Origin: Candidatus Zhuqueibacterota bacterium
GTDB lineage: Bacteria > Zhuqueibacterota > Zhuqueibacteria > Residuimicrobiales > Krinioviventaceae
Reading direction: 5' to 3'
Length of the DNA: 64,000 bases
NCBI GenBank assembly: GCA_016928775.1
Contig: JAFGKD010000078.1
Location: 62,001-126,000 of the forward strand
The notes under the pieces are model-generated. The model was given only the letters and a program-made list of their open reading frames with translations. It searched no databases and was not told the origin of the DNA. The number at the start of each line of letters is the position of its first letter. The stretch's first letter is position 1. Position numbers and translations under genes: made by a program. Positions 1 to 9,750 of this stretch are shown in pieces.

Positions 1-349
1 TTTGCATATCATAGAGTTTTCTCAATGTTCTCGCGGGGCTATAATACATGACAGTTCTCCTGTTTTTTTGGCTTTCTTTGATTTCATTATCGATTTATTC
101 AAATCACATGCCAAAGTTACAAAGACGATTTATCTTTATAAATTTCAATTGTTTGATAAAGTGACGATTACCATATGTCTGTCATCAATAATTTGCCAAA
201 ATGACAAACATTCGTCCAATCTAACCTGGAATGGCAAAGTATGAGTTAAACTTGACATTGTGCCGAGTTGTGATTAAATTTCATAAAAAAAATTGCTAGC
301 GTTGCTTAACTGTTGGCATTTCTCATTTCATGGCTAAATCGAGAATATT
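1..349. other. AT-rich edge region without a supportable gene
   Basis: No convincing coding sequence is visible. An 80-codon open frame at 2-244 has no ribosome-binding site, no recognisable motif and a composition like untranslated AT-rich DNA. The right half carries the promoter of the ABC exporter operon. The region may include the untranslated end of a gene lying outside the window. Confidence 0.5.
252..280 (+). promoter_or_regulatory. Sigma70-type promoter of the ABC exporter operon
   Basis: TTGACA at 252-257 is followed after exactly 17 bases by TAAATT at 275-280, about 70 bases upstream of the ATP-binding protein start. Both hexamers match the housekeeping consensus well. This is a reading by eye, with no experimental support. 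Confidence 0.5.
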
Positions 350-1276
350 ATGCTCAAAGTGTCAAACCTCACAAAATCTTTTGACAGAGTTCTGGCTGTT
401 GATCATATTTTTTTTCATATTTCAATCGGAGAAATATTTGGTTTTCTCGGTCCCAATGGCGCCGGCAAGACAACAACGATCAACATGATCTGTGGTTTGC
501 TCAATCCTGATGCCGGCGAGATAGAGCTGGATGGGCAGGTACTAACCCCTGATCGCACAGGCCTGCGTCACAAGCTGGGAGTGGTGCCGCAGGAGATCGC
601 ATTATACGAAGAGCTCAATGCGTACGAAAATCTGCGTTTTTGGGGGCGGTTGTATGATTTATCCGGCAACGCGTTAAAAGGTCGTATTCACGAGCTGTTG
701 CAGTTGAGCGGGCTCGCGGAACGCGCCAGAGATCGGGTGAAAACCTACTCCAGCGGCATGAAGCGGCGTCTGAATATGATTGCCGGCTTGCTCCATCGTC
801 CTGCCCTGTTGTTGCTGGATGAACCAACAGTCGGGATCGATCCGCAAGGCCGCCACAATATCCTTGATTCTGTCAGGGAGATCGCTGCGCAAGGGACGAC
901 GATTCTTTACACGACACATTATCTCGATGAAGCTGAAGCGTTATGTGATCGTCTCGCGATTATTGATCATGGCCGCATTCTTGCCATGGGCACCGAGGGT
1001 GAGATCAAAAGTATTGTTGGCGAAAATGCGATCATCCGCATCACCGGCGATATCAGCAAGGAGGATATCGAACCGCTGACCAGTCGATTTGCCCATCTCA
1101 AAATCGAATCGCAAAAAGAGCGTGAGCTACTGCTCAGCTTTTCCACCGCGGAACGAGCCGGTGACATCATTGAAGCAATGTACGCCTCAGGACTTGACAT
1201 CGAAAATCTGCAAATCAAGGAACCAAGTCTTGATTCGGCATTTATCAAATTAACCGGGAGGGAACTGCGAGACTGA
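350..1276 (+). CDS. ABC-2 type exporter, ATP-binding protein
   Basis: The 308-residue ATPase would power an ABC-2 export system at the inner membrane. Visible motifs in order are Walker A GPNGAGKT (residues 34-41), the signature SSGMKRR (about 134), Walker B LLLLDEPTVGID (about 153) and a switch histidine in YTTHYLDEAEALCDR (about 190). The C-terminal 80 residues form the accessory domain seen in the CcmA/DrrA-like class. The stop codon overlaps the next start as TGATG, so the first permease is translationally coupled. The substrate cannot be read from the sequence. Two different permeases in the operon suggest a heterodimeric channel exporting a drug, lipid or polymer. The family call is firm and the substrate is open. 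Confidence 0.93.
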   Translation: MLKVSNLTKSFDRVLAVDHIFFHISIGEIFGFLGPNGAGKTTTINMICGLLNPDAGEIELDGQVLTPDRTGLRHKLGVVPQEIALYEELNAYENLRFWGRLYDLSGNALKGRIHELLQLSGLAERARDRVKTYSSGMKRRLNMIAGLLHRPALLLLDEPTVGIDPQGRHNILDSVREIAAQGTTILYTTHYLDEAEALCDRLAIIDHGRILAMGTEGEIKSIVGENAIIRITGDISKEDIEPLTSRFAHLKIESQKERELLLSFSTAERAGDIIEAMYASGLDIENLQIKEPSLDSAFIKLTGRELRD

Positions 1277-2520
1277 TGTGGATACTTTTAAAAAAAGATC
1301 TATTGCGATTGATCAAGCAACCTGCTGGATTTCTTTTTCTCATCGCTGTGCCCATCGTATTGTCTTCGCTTATGGGGCTCATTTTCGCGAATAGCGAGCA
1401 TGGCGTCATATTGCCGCACATCGCCCTGGTCATCGAAGATCACGATGACAGCCTTTTATCCGGTTTGCTCAAAAACGCATTTCATCAGGAAGAACTCGGC
1501 GAAATGTTTGATGTCACAGAAGTGGATAAAGATCAGGGGCGTGCCTATATTGAACAGGACAAGGCTGCTGCCCTGTTGATTATTCCGGCCGGATTCTCGG
1601 ATTCCCTGCTCGCACTGACTCCAACGGAGCTGATTCTTGTCAAAAATCCAAGTCTGGATTTTGGCCCCAAAATCGTGGAAGAGATGGTCCATATCCTGGC
1701 AGAGGCTGCCGATCGAATCGTACGAATCGGTGAAGAACCGATCACAACGATTCGCAATGAACTTGAAAACAATGAACGCATGACGGATGCAACTATGGCG
1801 GCCATAGCGGTTATGATCAATCAACTGATGACAAAAACCGGATCTCTCATTTTTGATCCGCCGATCACCCTCAACAAGCAATCGGTCTCTGAAAATGAAT
1901 CCAACAATAGCAATAAATCGCTCTTTGCCAGCACATTATGCGGTATCGCGACAATGTGTCTTTTTTTTATATTGAACGGGCTGGCAGTGGATTATTTCCG
2001 CGAACGGGAGCATTACACGATGTATCGAATCCTTGTCTCACCAACCAGTTCGTTTGACTATATTTTATCAAAGTATGTCTATTTATTTTTCGCCGGTTTG
2101 ATCAGCTTTTTAGCAGTGTGGTCATTGGCCTTTTTCGTATGGCGTATTCCAATCCCGCTGTCACAAGTGCTGCCCTTTTGTCTCATGCTTGTGATCATCA
2201 CCTCATCGTCCGTCGGTATTATTTCGCTTATCTATTCGCTGGTTCGCAGCCGAAGTCAAGCCGCGGCCATTATTCCGGCACTGATCATCGTTTTCGCACT
2301 TTTGGGCGGTGCTATGATTCCCATCCAGGCACTGCCACCATTTTTTGAGAGACTGTCAATTTTTTCACCCATCTATTGGGGCGTTGATGGTCTGCAAAAA
2401 ATTCTGCTTGATCAGCAAGGCCTCACAATGCTGGCATCACACATTATGATCTTGATCCTCCTGTCGATTGCATGCCCAACCCTCTCTCTCCTTTTGCAGC
2501 GTCGGAGGATATTACGATGA
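1276..2520 (+). CDS. ABC-2 type exporter permease, first subunit
   Basis: This 414-residue membrane protein has the ABC-2 layout: one N-terminal transmembrane helix (about residues 16-37), a large extracytoplasmic domain (about 40-210), then five or six helices beginning near SLFASTLCGIATMCLFFIL. It starts on the ATG that overlaps the ATPase stop and ends in an ATGA overlap with the second permease, so the three genes form one tight operon. It resembles the YhgE/NodJ-like permeases with a large periplasmic insertion. The substrate is unknown. Confidence 0.88.
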   Translation: MWILLKKDLLRLIKQPAGFLFLIAVPIVLSSLMGLIFANSEHGVILPHIALVIEDHDDSLLSGLLKNAFHQEELGEMFDVTEVDKDQGRAYIEQDKAAALLIIPAGFSDSLLALTPTELILVKNPSLDFGPKIVEEMVHILAEAADRIVRIGEEPITTIRNELENNERMTDATMAAIAVMINQLMTKTGSLIFDPPITLNKQSVSENESNNSNKSLFASTLCGIATMCLFFILNGLAVDYFREREHYTMYRILVSPTSSFDYILSKYVYLFFAGLISFLAVWSLAFFVWRIPIPLSQVLPFCLMLVIITSSSVGIISLIYSLVRSRSQAAAIIPALIIVFALLGGAMIPIQALPPFFERLSIFSPIYWGVDGLQKILLDQQGLTMLASHIMILILLSIACPTLSLLLQRRRILR

Positions 2521-3659
2521 AAGCTGTGCTCACCATCGCTCTTCAGTCGCTACGAATTATATGGAAGGATAAAACATCTGTTGTATGGATGCTCATCATT
2601 CCCACGGCCTATATCTTTTTCTTTGGCAACGCGTTTAAATACGATCGCGATCCAACAAGAAGCACGGCCTATTTGGGTGTCTATAATCAGGATGACGGGC
2701 TGCTGGGACGCGCACTCATCGATGGTATCAAATCGGAGAATATTCACGTGGATTCGCTTGCCGAGATGCCGACAGAGATAACAACTCGAATACTTGTCAT
2801 CCCACCCGATTTCACCGTTGATGTGTTAGCCGAAAACAAGACAGAGTTACAATTCAGGACAAAAAGCGGTTCGAACATCGAAGCTGAAATGGCAGCCGAA
2901 TTGGCCATTCGCAAGTCATATATTCGGTTGTTAGCGGATATGGTCGAGTTAAAAGCGAGAGATGACAGTGTGACAATCAACAATATAAATGCGATAAAAG
3001 ATCGCGAACGACTCGTCCTCGTGAACAGCAGCTATGCCGGCACGCACAAGATTATCCCGACGGGTTACAATCAGCAAGTTCCGGCCAATATTGTGATGTT
3101 TACCATGCTCATCATTTTTATCTATGCGGGTCACATGGTTCTGGACGAAAAAAGAGCGGGCATCTTTCGCCGCATCATCATTGCTCCAGTCGATTTCTGG
3201 CAGATATTTTTGGGAAAGCTCGCCGGCGGAACCTTGATTGGCCTGGGGCAAATTTTTATATTGGTTATTATCGGGAATCTCGTTTTTGGCGTCTATTACG
3301 GTCCTTCGCTTGTTGCCGTATTATTGTTGTCACTCTTTTTTGCCGCCAGCGTCGCATCTGTCGGCTTGACGCTCGGCATGCTGATTCACAGCGAAGAAAA
3401 GCTTACGGGAGTGGCTATTATCCTGGCCATTGCCATGTCGGCTATCAGTGGTTGCTGGTGGCCTTTGGAGATATCGCCGCTCTGGATGGTGAAAATAGCC
3501 TCATTTTTACCCTCGGGCATCGCGTTGGCCGGTTTTCATCAACTCATTTCTTATGGCCGCGGCCTGGACTCGATTATCGCGCCCATACTCAAGCTTGCCA
3601 GCATCTCCCTGCTGTTCGCCTTTATCTTTGCGTTTTTATTGCGCAAGCGCGACAAATAG
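2517..3659 (+). CDS. ABC-2 type exporter permease, second subunit
   Basis: A 380-residue permease paralogous in layout to its upstream neighbour: an N-terminal helix at VVWMLIIPTAYIFFFGNAF, a periplasmic domain of about 170 residues, then a C-terminal bundle of helices ending RKRDK. I chose the ATG at 2517, which forms an ATGA overlap with the preceding stop. The frame can be extended 15 codons upstream into that gene, but the overlap start is the standard coupled arrangement. It presumably pairs with the first permease as a heterodimer driven by the ATPase. The operon ends here; the next gene is convergent, 45 bases away. Confidence 0.88.
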   Translation: MKAVLTIALQSLRIIWKDKTSVVWMLIIPTAYIFFFGNAFKYDRDPTRSTAYLGVYNQDDGLLGRALIDGIKSENIHVDSLAEMPTEITTRILVIPPDFTVDVLAENKTELQFRTKSGSNIEAEMAAELAIRKSYIRLLADMVELKARDDSVTINNINAIKDRERLVLVNSSYAGTHKIIPTGYNQQVPANIVMFTMLIIFIYAGHMVLDEKRAGIFRRIIIAPVDFWQIFLGKLAGGTLIGLGQIFILVIIGNLVFGVYYGPSLVAVLLLSLFFAASVASVGLTLGMLIHSEEKLTGVAIILAIAMSAISGCWWPLEISPLWMVKIASFLPSGIALAGFHQLISYGRGLDSIIAPILKLASISLLFAFIFAFLLRKRDK

Positions 3660-3704
3660 ACGAGGCAATGCAAAGGGATTTTTAAGTCTCTCATTTTGAA
3701 TGAA

Positions 3705-4394
3705 TCAATCGCGTGACTTTATATAATCACGATACAATTTCTCCGCGATTATCTCCGCGGAAAAATTGGCTAAAAATTCCATGCCGGCTGCCATTTCATC
3801 CACTGAAAGCTGGGAGAGCGCCACAGCATCCATCACATTTTCGATTGGGGTGCTGATACCAAAAACTCGCGGCGACAGCGGTTCGCGCGCTGTTACGCTG
3901 CGCTTCCAGATACGCCGCTGGAGTTGATTGTCGATGAGTTCAACCTTGGATTCGATGACAAAAAAGGTTCCAGCATCCCACCCTTTTGCATCAATGCCAT
4001 ATTTTTCCATCCGCATATTAAAAACAAAGTCAGCTGCCTTGACTTCATTCACCGGGCGGAAATTGAGCATCTCGGCGGCGCGAAACAAAACCTCTTCCTC
4101 AATGATGGCCGGCACATCTACCATCTGCATGGCGCTATCGAGTCGGGCACGCGCTTTAATGGCTTCGTTTTCTCGCGCCACAGTTGAACCAACGCTAATG
4201 GCAGTTCCCACAATATCGTGGGGATTAAAATTGACGTTCAGGTCGGTGAAAACGTTGGCGCGCGGCGGCATAAAAGTACGGGCAGCGATGTCAGCCTCGC
4301 GAAGGTCGTATTCGACCAGCTTGTTCGATGAACAGGCGAGCAGCACCATAAAAGCACTAAAAAATAGCACCATGATATATTTAGACTGTTTCAT
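3705..4394 (-). CDS. Putative lipoprotein of unknown function
   Basis: 229 residues starting MKQSKYIMVLFFSAFMVLLACSS, a lipoprotein signal with lipobox LLAC (Cys at about 21). The start at 4394 is preceded by GGAG, whereas the longer open frame upstream overlaps the neighbouring gene and lacks a signal. The mature part is mixed alpha/beta with no motif I can name. A segment VESKVELIDNQLQRRIWKR followed by SVTAREPL is reminiscent of transport-associated auxiliary lipoproteins, but that resemblance is weak. It lies 70 bases downstream of an acyltransferase-like gene on the same strand. Confidence 0.7.
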   Translation of the reverse strand: MKQSKYIMVLFFSAFMVLLACSSNKLVEYDLREADIAARTFMPPRANVFTDLNVNFNPHDIVGTAISVGSTVARENEAIKARARLDSAMQMVDVPAIIEEEVLFRAAEMLNFRPVNEVKAADFVFNMRMEKYGIDAKGWDAGTFFVIESKVELIDNQLQRRIWKRSVTAREPLSPRVFGISTPIENVMDAVALSQLSVDEMAAGMEFLANFSAEIIAEKLYRDYIKSRD

Positions 4395-4464
4395 GATTCG
4401 GTCTCCAAAGATGACACAATCAGTTACTCCAGCTAATATGTAGTTTTTTTGATTTTGTTTCAGC

Positions 4465-5586
4465 TCACCGTAAAATCTTTTCGTACACCCGGTGCTTTTT
4501 ATACCATTGCACGCCAATCGCGGACATATCGCCCATGCTCTTGACATTTTGCTCTTCGATTTGGACGACATCAGCGTGCTTGAAGCCAAACTCTTTGACG
4601 GTTCGTGCCATTTCGGTATAGAGGACGGCGTTGGCACCAAGACCACGGTGTCCTGGCAGAATACCGGTACCGTTAAAATTGATCCACTCTGTCTTTTTCA
4701 AATCTCGCGCGAGATGAGTCCAGCCTACGGGCCACATGCGTCCCCTGGTTTTGCGAAGGCCATCGGTGATATCCACAAACGCGAACAAAAAGCCAATGAT
4801 GTCTTCACCTTTCATCACCAGCTTGATCAAACGGGGATTGCCAATTGCCAGAAGCCGATGCGCCACAACATGCGCTTCTTCCAGACTCATCGGACTGTAA
4901 CCGAGGTTGTGCGAAAATGCGGCGTTATAAACCTGTTGAACAGGTTCGATCCAGTCGCGCAGCTCTTTTTTATTCCCGAATGACTTGATCCAAAATCCCC
5001 GTTTTTGTTTCACATTGTCAGCGATGGAAAAAAATCGTTCCGGCAATTGATGATCGCCGCGCAAATAGCCCGAGTAAAAATCGGCTTTTTTTGAAAATCC
5101 GGCGGACTGCACAAGGTCATTATAATAGTCATAGTTATAGGCCTGTCCAAGCGCAGGCCGACGATCGTGGCCGTCCACTAATATTCCGATGCTGTCACCT
5201 TGAATGAATCCAAAGGGACCCAAAATGTTAGTCAAGGCGCGCTCTCTGGCCCACATCTCGGCCTGTTGAAACAACGCCATAGCGACGTCCTGCTCATTCA
5301 CCGTATCAAAAAAATAAAAAAAGGCGCATTTTTCATTGTGATACTCATTGTATTTACGCTTTTCGAGAAGTGCGATTCGACCCAATACTTTGCCATTTTG
5401 GACTGCGAGATAAAAATCCGCATCAGAGTGTGCATAATAGGGATGCTTGTCGCGATCCATTACATTGCGCATATCCGAAATAAATGGCGGCACCCAGAAA
5501 GGCGACTTTATATAAAGCTCAAAAGAAAAAGCGATAAACTTTTTGACATCAGACGTGCTACGGGTATTGACCTTTTGGATGATCAT
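4465..5586 (-). CDS. GNAT-like N-acyltransferase family protein
   Basis: 373 residues. The N-terminal half has the pattern of a family annotated as GNAT acetyltransferases: FIAFSFELYIKSPFWVPPF, then HSDADFYLAVQNGKVLGRIA, and a GPFGFIQGDSIGILVDG segment near residue 130. A second GNAT-like half ends with GTGILPGHRGLGANAVLY, which looks like the acyl-CoA binding loop R-G-x-G-x-N/A. The ATG at 5586 is preferred. A GTG at 5616 would add ten charged residues and has no ribosome-binding site. The substrate is unknown. The gene follows the DUF1080 fusion gene by 48 bases and may be cotranscribed with it. Confidence 0.75.
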   Translation of the reverse strand: MIIQKVNTRSTSDVKKFIAFSFELYIKSPFWVPPFISDMRNVMDRDKHPYYAHSDADFYLAVQNGKVLGRIALLEKRKYNEYHNEKCAFFYFFDTVNEQDVAMALFQQAEMWARERALTNILGPFGFIQGDSIGILVDGHDRRPALGQAYNYDYYNDLVQSAGFSKKADFYSGYLRGDHQLPERFFSIADNVKQKRGFWIKSFGNKKELRDWIEPVQQVYNAAFSHNLGYSPMSLEEAHVVAHRLLAIGNPRLIKLVMKGEDIIGFLFAFVDITDGLRKTRGRMWPVGWTHLARDLKKTEWINFNGTGILPGHRGLGANAVLYTEMARTVKEFGFKHADVVQIEEQNVKSMGDMSAIGVQWYKKHRVYEKILR

Positions 5587-5634
5587 GTCAGGCTCTTTGG
5601 TTTTTATTATTCTCACCGCATAAGATGAAATGGC

Positions 5635-7119
5635 TCACGGATGCATATTCAGTTTTTGCCAGGCCTGCATCGAGCGTTTTAGATTTTCATTCACATCGCC
5701 ACCAATACCATATCCCTGCAAACCAATCGGACCCGAATAATCGATATCGGCCAAAATTCGCACAACCTGCGCCACATCAAACTCACCGCCATCCAGCGGC
5801 TGAATGAGTTGTTGCCAATCGCCCTCTTGATCTGCGCCGTTGATGGTGACGACTTGCAGAAAAGGTGCCGCATTTGTCAAGGTCTCTTTGAGGTCGCTGT
5901 TGTCGGTTCGCAGCCAGTGGCACAAATTAAAAGTCACACCGACGTTGGCTCGATCCGTTTTACGAGCGATTCTCAGCGCATCGCCAATTTTTTCCATGAG
6001 AAAAAATGAATGCGGATAAAGTGCGACGTCCAGTCCGGATGCAGCGGCGAGATCAGCGATCTTTTGCACAATCTTCACTGCAGCCGCATCACCTGCAGAA
6101 TCCGAGGCAGTATAATCATGGCTGCGAATGGGCACCCACAGCACAACGTCCCGACCCTTGAGTTGCTCGATCGCCTTTTCCAGGCCTTCATTCGCCCATT
6201 GCTTTTCCCGGTCGGCCCAGACATCGAGATAAACAGCGAACAGGCGCAAGCCGTTCTGGTCCAAATGAAAAAGATGCTCCGCCACATCATCAACACCGGT
6301 GTGATCCATACCATCATAGCCCAGTCTTTTTAGCATCTCCACCTGTTGCTGAAAAGTCTGATGACGCTCGTCCCTGGTGCCGGTATCCATGGCAAAAAAA
6401 GGATTCACATCCGCCGGTGCAACGCGGATTGTTCGATAGGCCACGGGACCATGATCTCCTTGCAACAAAAGCGGGCCAGTGGCTTGTTCGTCGTCATAGA
6501 GGGAGGCACGCGTTGGGCCGGTGATTTCCACATTCTCATGGATGAGAAAACCATTATGATAAATTTTCTCAAAGCGAGCGTTGCTTATTTTGGTGCCCGA
6601 CGCATCAAAACGCGGTGCTCGAAAGACCGCTTCAAACCACTGCCACTGTCCCGCCGGGCGCGCAGCATCTATTTGGGGAGAAATCCCTTCGAATCCTTTT
6701 GGCTCACGGTTTTCATCCCACCGTTGGTAGATGCCGCCGCACTCATTGCCGGGGTAGTGGGATTCTTTTTGATAGGAATCACGAATTTGAATTTCATATC
6801 GCCCCATAAAATAGACACCCGAGTTGGAATTCTCCGGCACCATAAATTCGATGAACAACCGCATATCGCCCCACTTTTGTTTGGAGACAAGATGTCTTGT
6901 GCGACCGGTTGCGCCATTGACGAACACGCCGGTTCCGGGAGACGTTGTTAATAATTGAGGATCATCGGGATTCAAGTGAGTCTCACCGACCTCAATCCAG
7001 TCACCCCGATTCTCTTGCCAGGCGGCAAAGTTATTATCTGACAAATCCGTTCGCAGTGATTGGGAAATCACACACATGCCCAGCAACAATACAGAAATGA
7101 TTAAACTCATTCTTCTCAT
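5635..7119 (-). CDS. Secreted DUF1080 domain fused to a xylose-isomerase-like TIM barrel
   Basis: 494 residues with an N-terminal signal peptide (MRRMSLIISVLLLGMCVISQS). Residues about 30-235 are a DUF1080 (3-keto-disaccharide hydrolase / laminin-G-like) domain, recognisable by MRLFIEFMVPENSNSGVYF, GRYEIQI, GNECGGIY and GPLLLQGDHGPVAYRTIRV. Residues about 250-490 form a sugar-isomerase/epimerase-like TIM barrel, with GYDGMDH, VGVTFNLCHWLR and YSGPIGLQGYGIGGD. DUF1080 enzymes cleave 3-keto-glycosides in characterised pathways, and the barrel may act on the released sugar. The start is supported by GAGG five bases upstream. The fusion makes a periplasmic two-step enzyme plausible, but the reaction is an inference. 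Confidence 0.85.
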   Translation of the reverse strand: MRRMSLIISVLLLGMCVISQSLRTDLSDNNFAAWQENRGDWIEVGETHLNPDDPQLLTTSPGTGVFVNGATGRTRHLVSKQKWGDMRLFIEFMVPENSNSGVYFMGRYEIQIRDSYQKESHYPGNECGGIYQRWDENREPKGFEGISPQIDAARPAGQWQWFEAVFRAPRFDASGTKISNARFEKIYHNGFLIHENVEITGPTRASLYDDEQATGPLLLQGDHGPVAYRTIRVAPADVNPFFAMDTGTRDERHQTFQQQVEMLKRLGYDGMDHTGVDDVAEHLFHLDQNGLRLFAVYLDVWADREKQWANEGLEKAIEQLKGRDVVLWVPIRSHDYTASDSAGDAAAVKIVQKIADLAAASGLDVALYPHSFFLMEKIGDALRIARKTDRANVGVTFNLCHWLRTDNSDLKETLTNAAPFLQVVTINGADQEGDWQQLIQPLDGGEFDVAQVVRILADIDYSGPIGLQGYGIGGDVNENLKRSMQAWQKLNMHP

Positions 7120-7185
7120 CTTAGCCTCAGCTCATTTGCAAAGTTGTTGAATGTTAACAAATTTGAGATATAACATCAACTAATT

Positions 7186-7887
7186 TTAATCGTCCGATTC
7201 CACAACAAGCTTGAATCCTTTGCCGTGGATGTTTTCGATACGAACGCTTTGGTCGTGCTGCAAATATTTGCGAAGTTTGGAGAGATAGACATCCATGCTT
7301 CGGGCCATGAAAAAGTTGTTTTCACCCCAGACCAGGTTCAGCGCGATCTGACGATCGAGAACCTGATTTAAATGCAAACAGAGCAGGCGCAACAGCTCTG
7401 ATTCCTTGTGCGTCAGCTTTTGGCGGTTTGTCTCGAAAATAAGCATACTGTTTTTATAGTCAAAAATCGTGCTGCCTATGCGATATTGTTGCTGTTCCGA
7501 TTTTATGAGGGATGGTTTTGTTCTTCTCAGAACCGCCTGAATACGCAAAACCAATTCTTCCATGCTAAACGGTTTGACGATATAATCATCACAACCGACT
7601 TTAAAACCGGCGATGCGATCTTCTTTTAGCGATTTCGCCGTCACAAAAATAATGGGTATTCGTGGATTGAGTTGCCGAATGTCACGCGCCAGTGTTATAC
7701 CATCCTTTTCAGGCAGCATGATATCAATCAAACACAGGTCAAAAACAGTGCCGGCGAACTCGGCATATCCGCTTTCGCCATTCCCGGCAAGCGTGACCTC
7801 AAAGCCCTGTCGTTCCAAAGATTCCTGCGTGACAAAGCCGAGATTGGGATCATCCTCTACGAGCAATATACGGGACGCGGCCGGCAT
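7186..7887 (-). CDS. OmpR-family response regulator
   Basis: 233 residues: a receiver domain (1-120) with acidic pocket EDD at 11-13, phospho-acceptor Asp55 in LIDIMLPEKDG and the KPF lysine near 105. This is followed by a winged-helix DNA-binding domain ending RSMDVYLSKLRKYL and IHGKGFKLV. It is separated from the upstream sensor kinase stop by two bases, so the two are cotranscribed and coupled. The pattern is closest to the RprY-like regulators of the Bacteroidetes group. The target is unknown. The divergently transcribed DUF5916 gene across the 150-base promoter gap is the obvious candidate. Confidence 0.95.
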   Translation of the reverse strand: MPAASRILLVEDDPNLGFVTQESLERQGFEVTLAGNGESGYAEFAGTVFDLCLIDIMLPEKDGITLARDIRQLNPRIPIIFVTAKSLKEDRIAGFKVGCDDYIVKPFSMEELVLRIQAVLRRTKPSLIKSEQQQYRIGSTIFDYKNSMLIFETNRQKLTHKESELLRLLCLHLNQVLDRQIALNLVWGENNFFMARSMDVYLSKLRKYLQHDQSVRIENIHGKGFKLVVESDD

Positions 7888-7889
7888 GA

Positions 7890-9593
7890 TCAGTTTTCAA
7901 CCCCGTTTGTTTGAATCGGTAAGAAAATCGAGAATATCGAATATTTGTCCAGTTCGCTGTCCACTTTGACATAACCTCCATGAGCTTCAACAATGAATTT
8001 GACATAGCTGAGTCCCAGACCGAGACCTTTAACATTATGCACATTGCCGGTTGGCACCCGATAATATTTTTCGAACACACGTTTTTGCTCTTCGGGACGC
8101 AAACCGATACCGTTATCCTGGACGGATAATTGCATGTAGTGATCATTTTTGCGGGTGTATACGTGAATTTTACGATGACCTTTTGAATATTTTATGGCAT
8201 TATCGAGCAAATTGAACAGACAATTCATCATGTGGATTGAATCGATATTGACGGTGTTGATCTCTGCTGAATAGTCGGTTGTGATGATAACATTTTGTTT
8301 TTCAGCCGCAATTCTGAAATGATCAACCGTTTTATCAACCAGTCGGTGAATATCAACCGGTTCAATATTCAGCTCAAATTTACCTCGTTCGAGATCGGCC
8401 ATATCGAGTATCTTATCAACTTGCCGTTGCATTCGTGCCGATTCATCCCGGATGATGGAGCCATACTTGACCAGGCGCTGCTCGTTCAGGGCAGTCGCGG
8501 AGGCTTTAATGGATTCGCCGGCGATGGCGATGGTGGACAGGGGTGTCTTGAATTCATGCGTCATATTATTGATGAAATCCACCAAACGTTTGGCCAGGCT
8601 TTTTTGCATTCGGATGGATCGAATGACAATAACAAAGCTCGCAATGATCGCACTTAATAAAATACAGGTGATTCCCGCAAAAGCCAAAAGGGGAATTAAA
8701 ACGGCACGTTTCTGATCGGGAAAATATAAAATTAACTCATTGGATTCAACAAAAGCATCGTGCGGGAAGAGCAATGTTCGATGTGTCGAACCTCTGAATG
8801 GTTTGCGATCAACGTCCTGACTCACATAGATGAGTGAGTCATTTTGTAGCGCAACAATACCATAGACACAGCGAGCTTTTATCCCCGATTCCTGCAATGT
8901 CGTATGCACGATCGAATCGAGAACGGTGATACCAATTCGTTCTTCAAGGGGGATGGGTTCAAAGACCATGTATTGTTCGATCACTTTATCCAAAAGTGCA
9001 CGGCGCGTTTGATCGAGTTCCGGATCGATGACCAACCGGCCAGGTGATGATTTGTCGAGGTAAAATGGATACGCAACTCCATCAATCATAAGATTAAAGT
9101 GAGTGACGGATTCATGAGTGAGATGGTCAATGGGAATCTCATGGATGCCCGCCTTTAGCCTGGCCTCGAAGGCCGTTTTCAGTTCGGTTTTCTTCTCATC
9201 CAGTTGTATGAGTTTGATGTGCCGAGTTGTGCGCAGGTGCAGGATAATTTTATTGCTGTCAATCTGCACATTGGACTTGAATTGTCGTGAATTCTTGAGG
9301 ACAAATTTTTTACGATCGCTCGTCTCATCTTGCTCCATGATATGCATGGTTGTCGTATTATAGTCGCCTGTGCTGTCCACCTCAACGGACATGCGGATGA
9401 TTCTTTTCAGCATGTCGCGGGTTTCCAGCTTTTGCACTATGCTGGAAAGCGCACTGTTCACATGTCGATCAAAGATCTCGACTCGATGCCGCAGAGCCTG
9501 CCCTAACAAAAGAATCTGAACGAGTATCAATCCAATGAAAGAAAAGCTCGCCAGGAAAAGAACAAGCCCTGATGTCTTTTTATCCCATTTCAT
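7890..9593 (-). CDS. Membrane sensor histidine kinase
   Basis: 567 residues: a first transmembrane helix (about 9-30), a periplasmic sensor of about 270 residues, a second helix near AVLIPLLAFAGITCILLSAI, then a HisKA dimerisation domain with His346 in FINNMTHEFKTPLS and a HATPase domain with N box NCLFNLLDNAIKYSKG and glycine boxes QDNGIGL and GLGLGLS. The layout matches RprX-type kinases. The ATG at 9593 gives the usual short cytoplasmic N terminus (MKWDKKTSG). A GTG at 9650 would add 19 residues. Neither has a clear ribosome-binding site, so the start is uncertain. It partners the response regulator two bases downstream. Confidence 0.93.
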   Translation of the reverse strand: MKWDKKTSGLVLFLASFSFIGLILVQILLLGQALRHRVEIFDRHVNSALSSIVQKLETRDMLKRIIRMSVEVDSTGDYNTTTMHIMEQDETSDRKKFVLKNSRQFKSNVQIDSNKIILHLRTTRHIKLIQLDEKKTELKTAFEARLKAGIHEIPIDHLTHESVTHFNLMIDGVAYPFYLDKSSPGRLVIDPELDQTRRALLDKVIEQYMVFEPIPLEERIGITVLDSIVHTTLQESGIKARCVYGIVALQNDSLIYVSQDVDRKPFRGSTHRTLLFPHDAFVESNELILYFPDQKRAVLIPLLAFAGITCILLSAIIASFVIVIRSIRMQKSLAKRLVDFINNMTHEFKTPLSTIAIAGESIKASATALNEQRLVKYGSIIRDESARMQRQVDKILDMADLERGKFELNIEPVDIHRLVDKTVDHFRIAAEKQNVIITTDYSAEINTVNIDSIHMMNCLFNLLDNAIKYSKGHRKIHVYTRKNDHYMQLSVQDNGIGLRPEEQKRVFEKYYRVPTGNVHNVKGLGLGLSYVKFIVEAHGGYVKVDSELDKYSIFSIFLPIQTNGVEN

Positions 9594-9750
9594 CGTCTGA
9601 ATGTACGAAAGAACCGGCAAAAATATTTCACTTTTAACATTTTTTAACACTTTTTAAGAATTATTGTGAAAACTAAAAAAGCAGCAGACGCGTAGCTTCA
9701 CATCATAGCGTACAATTTTACCTGCCAAATAAAAACAAGAGGTCCCGCTC

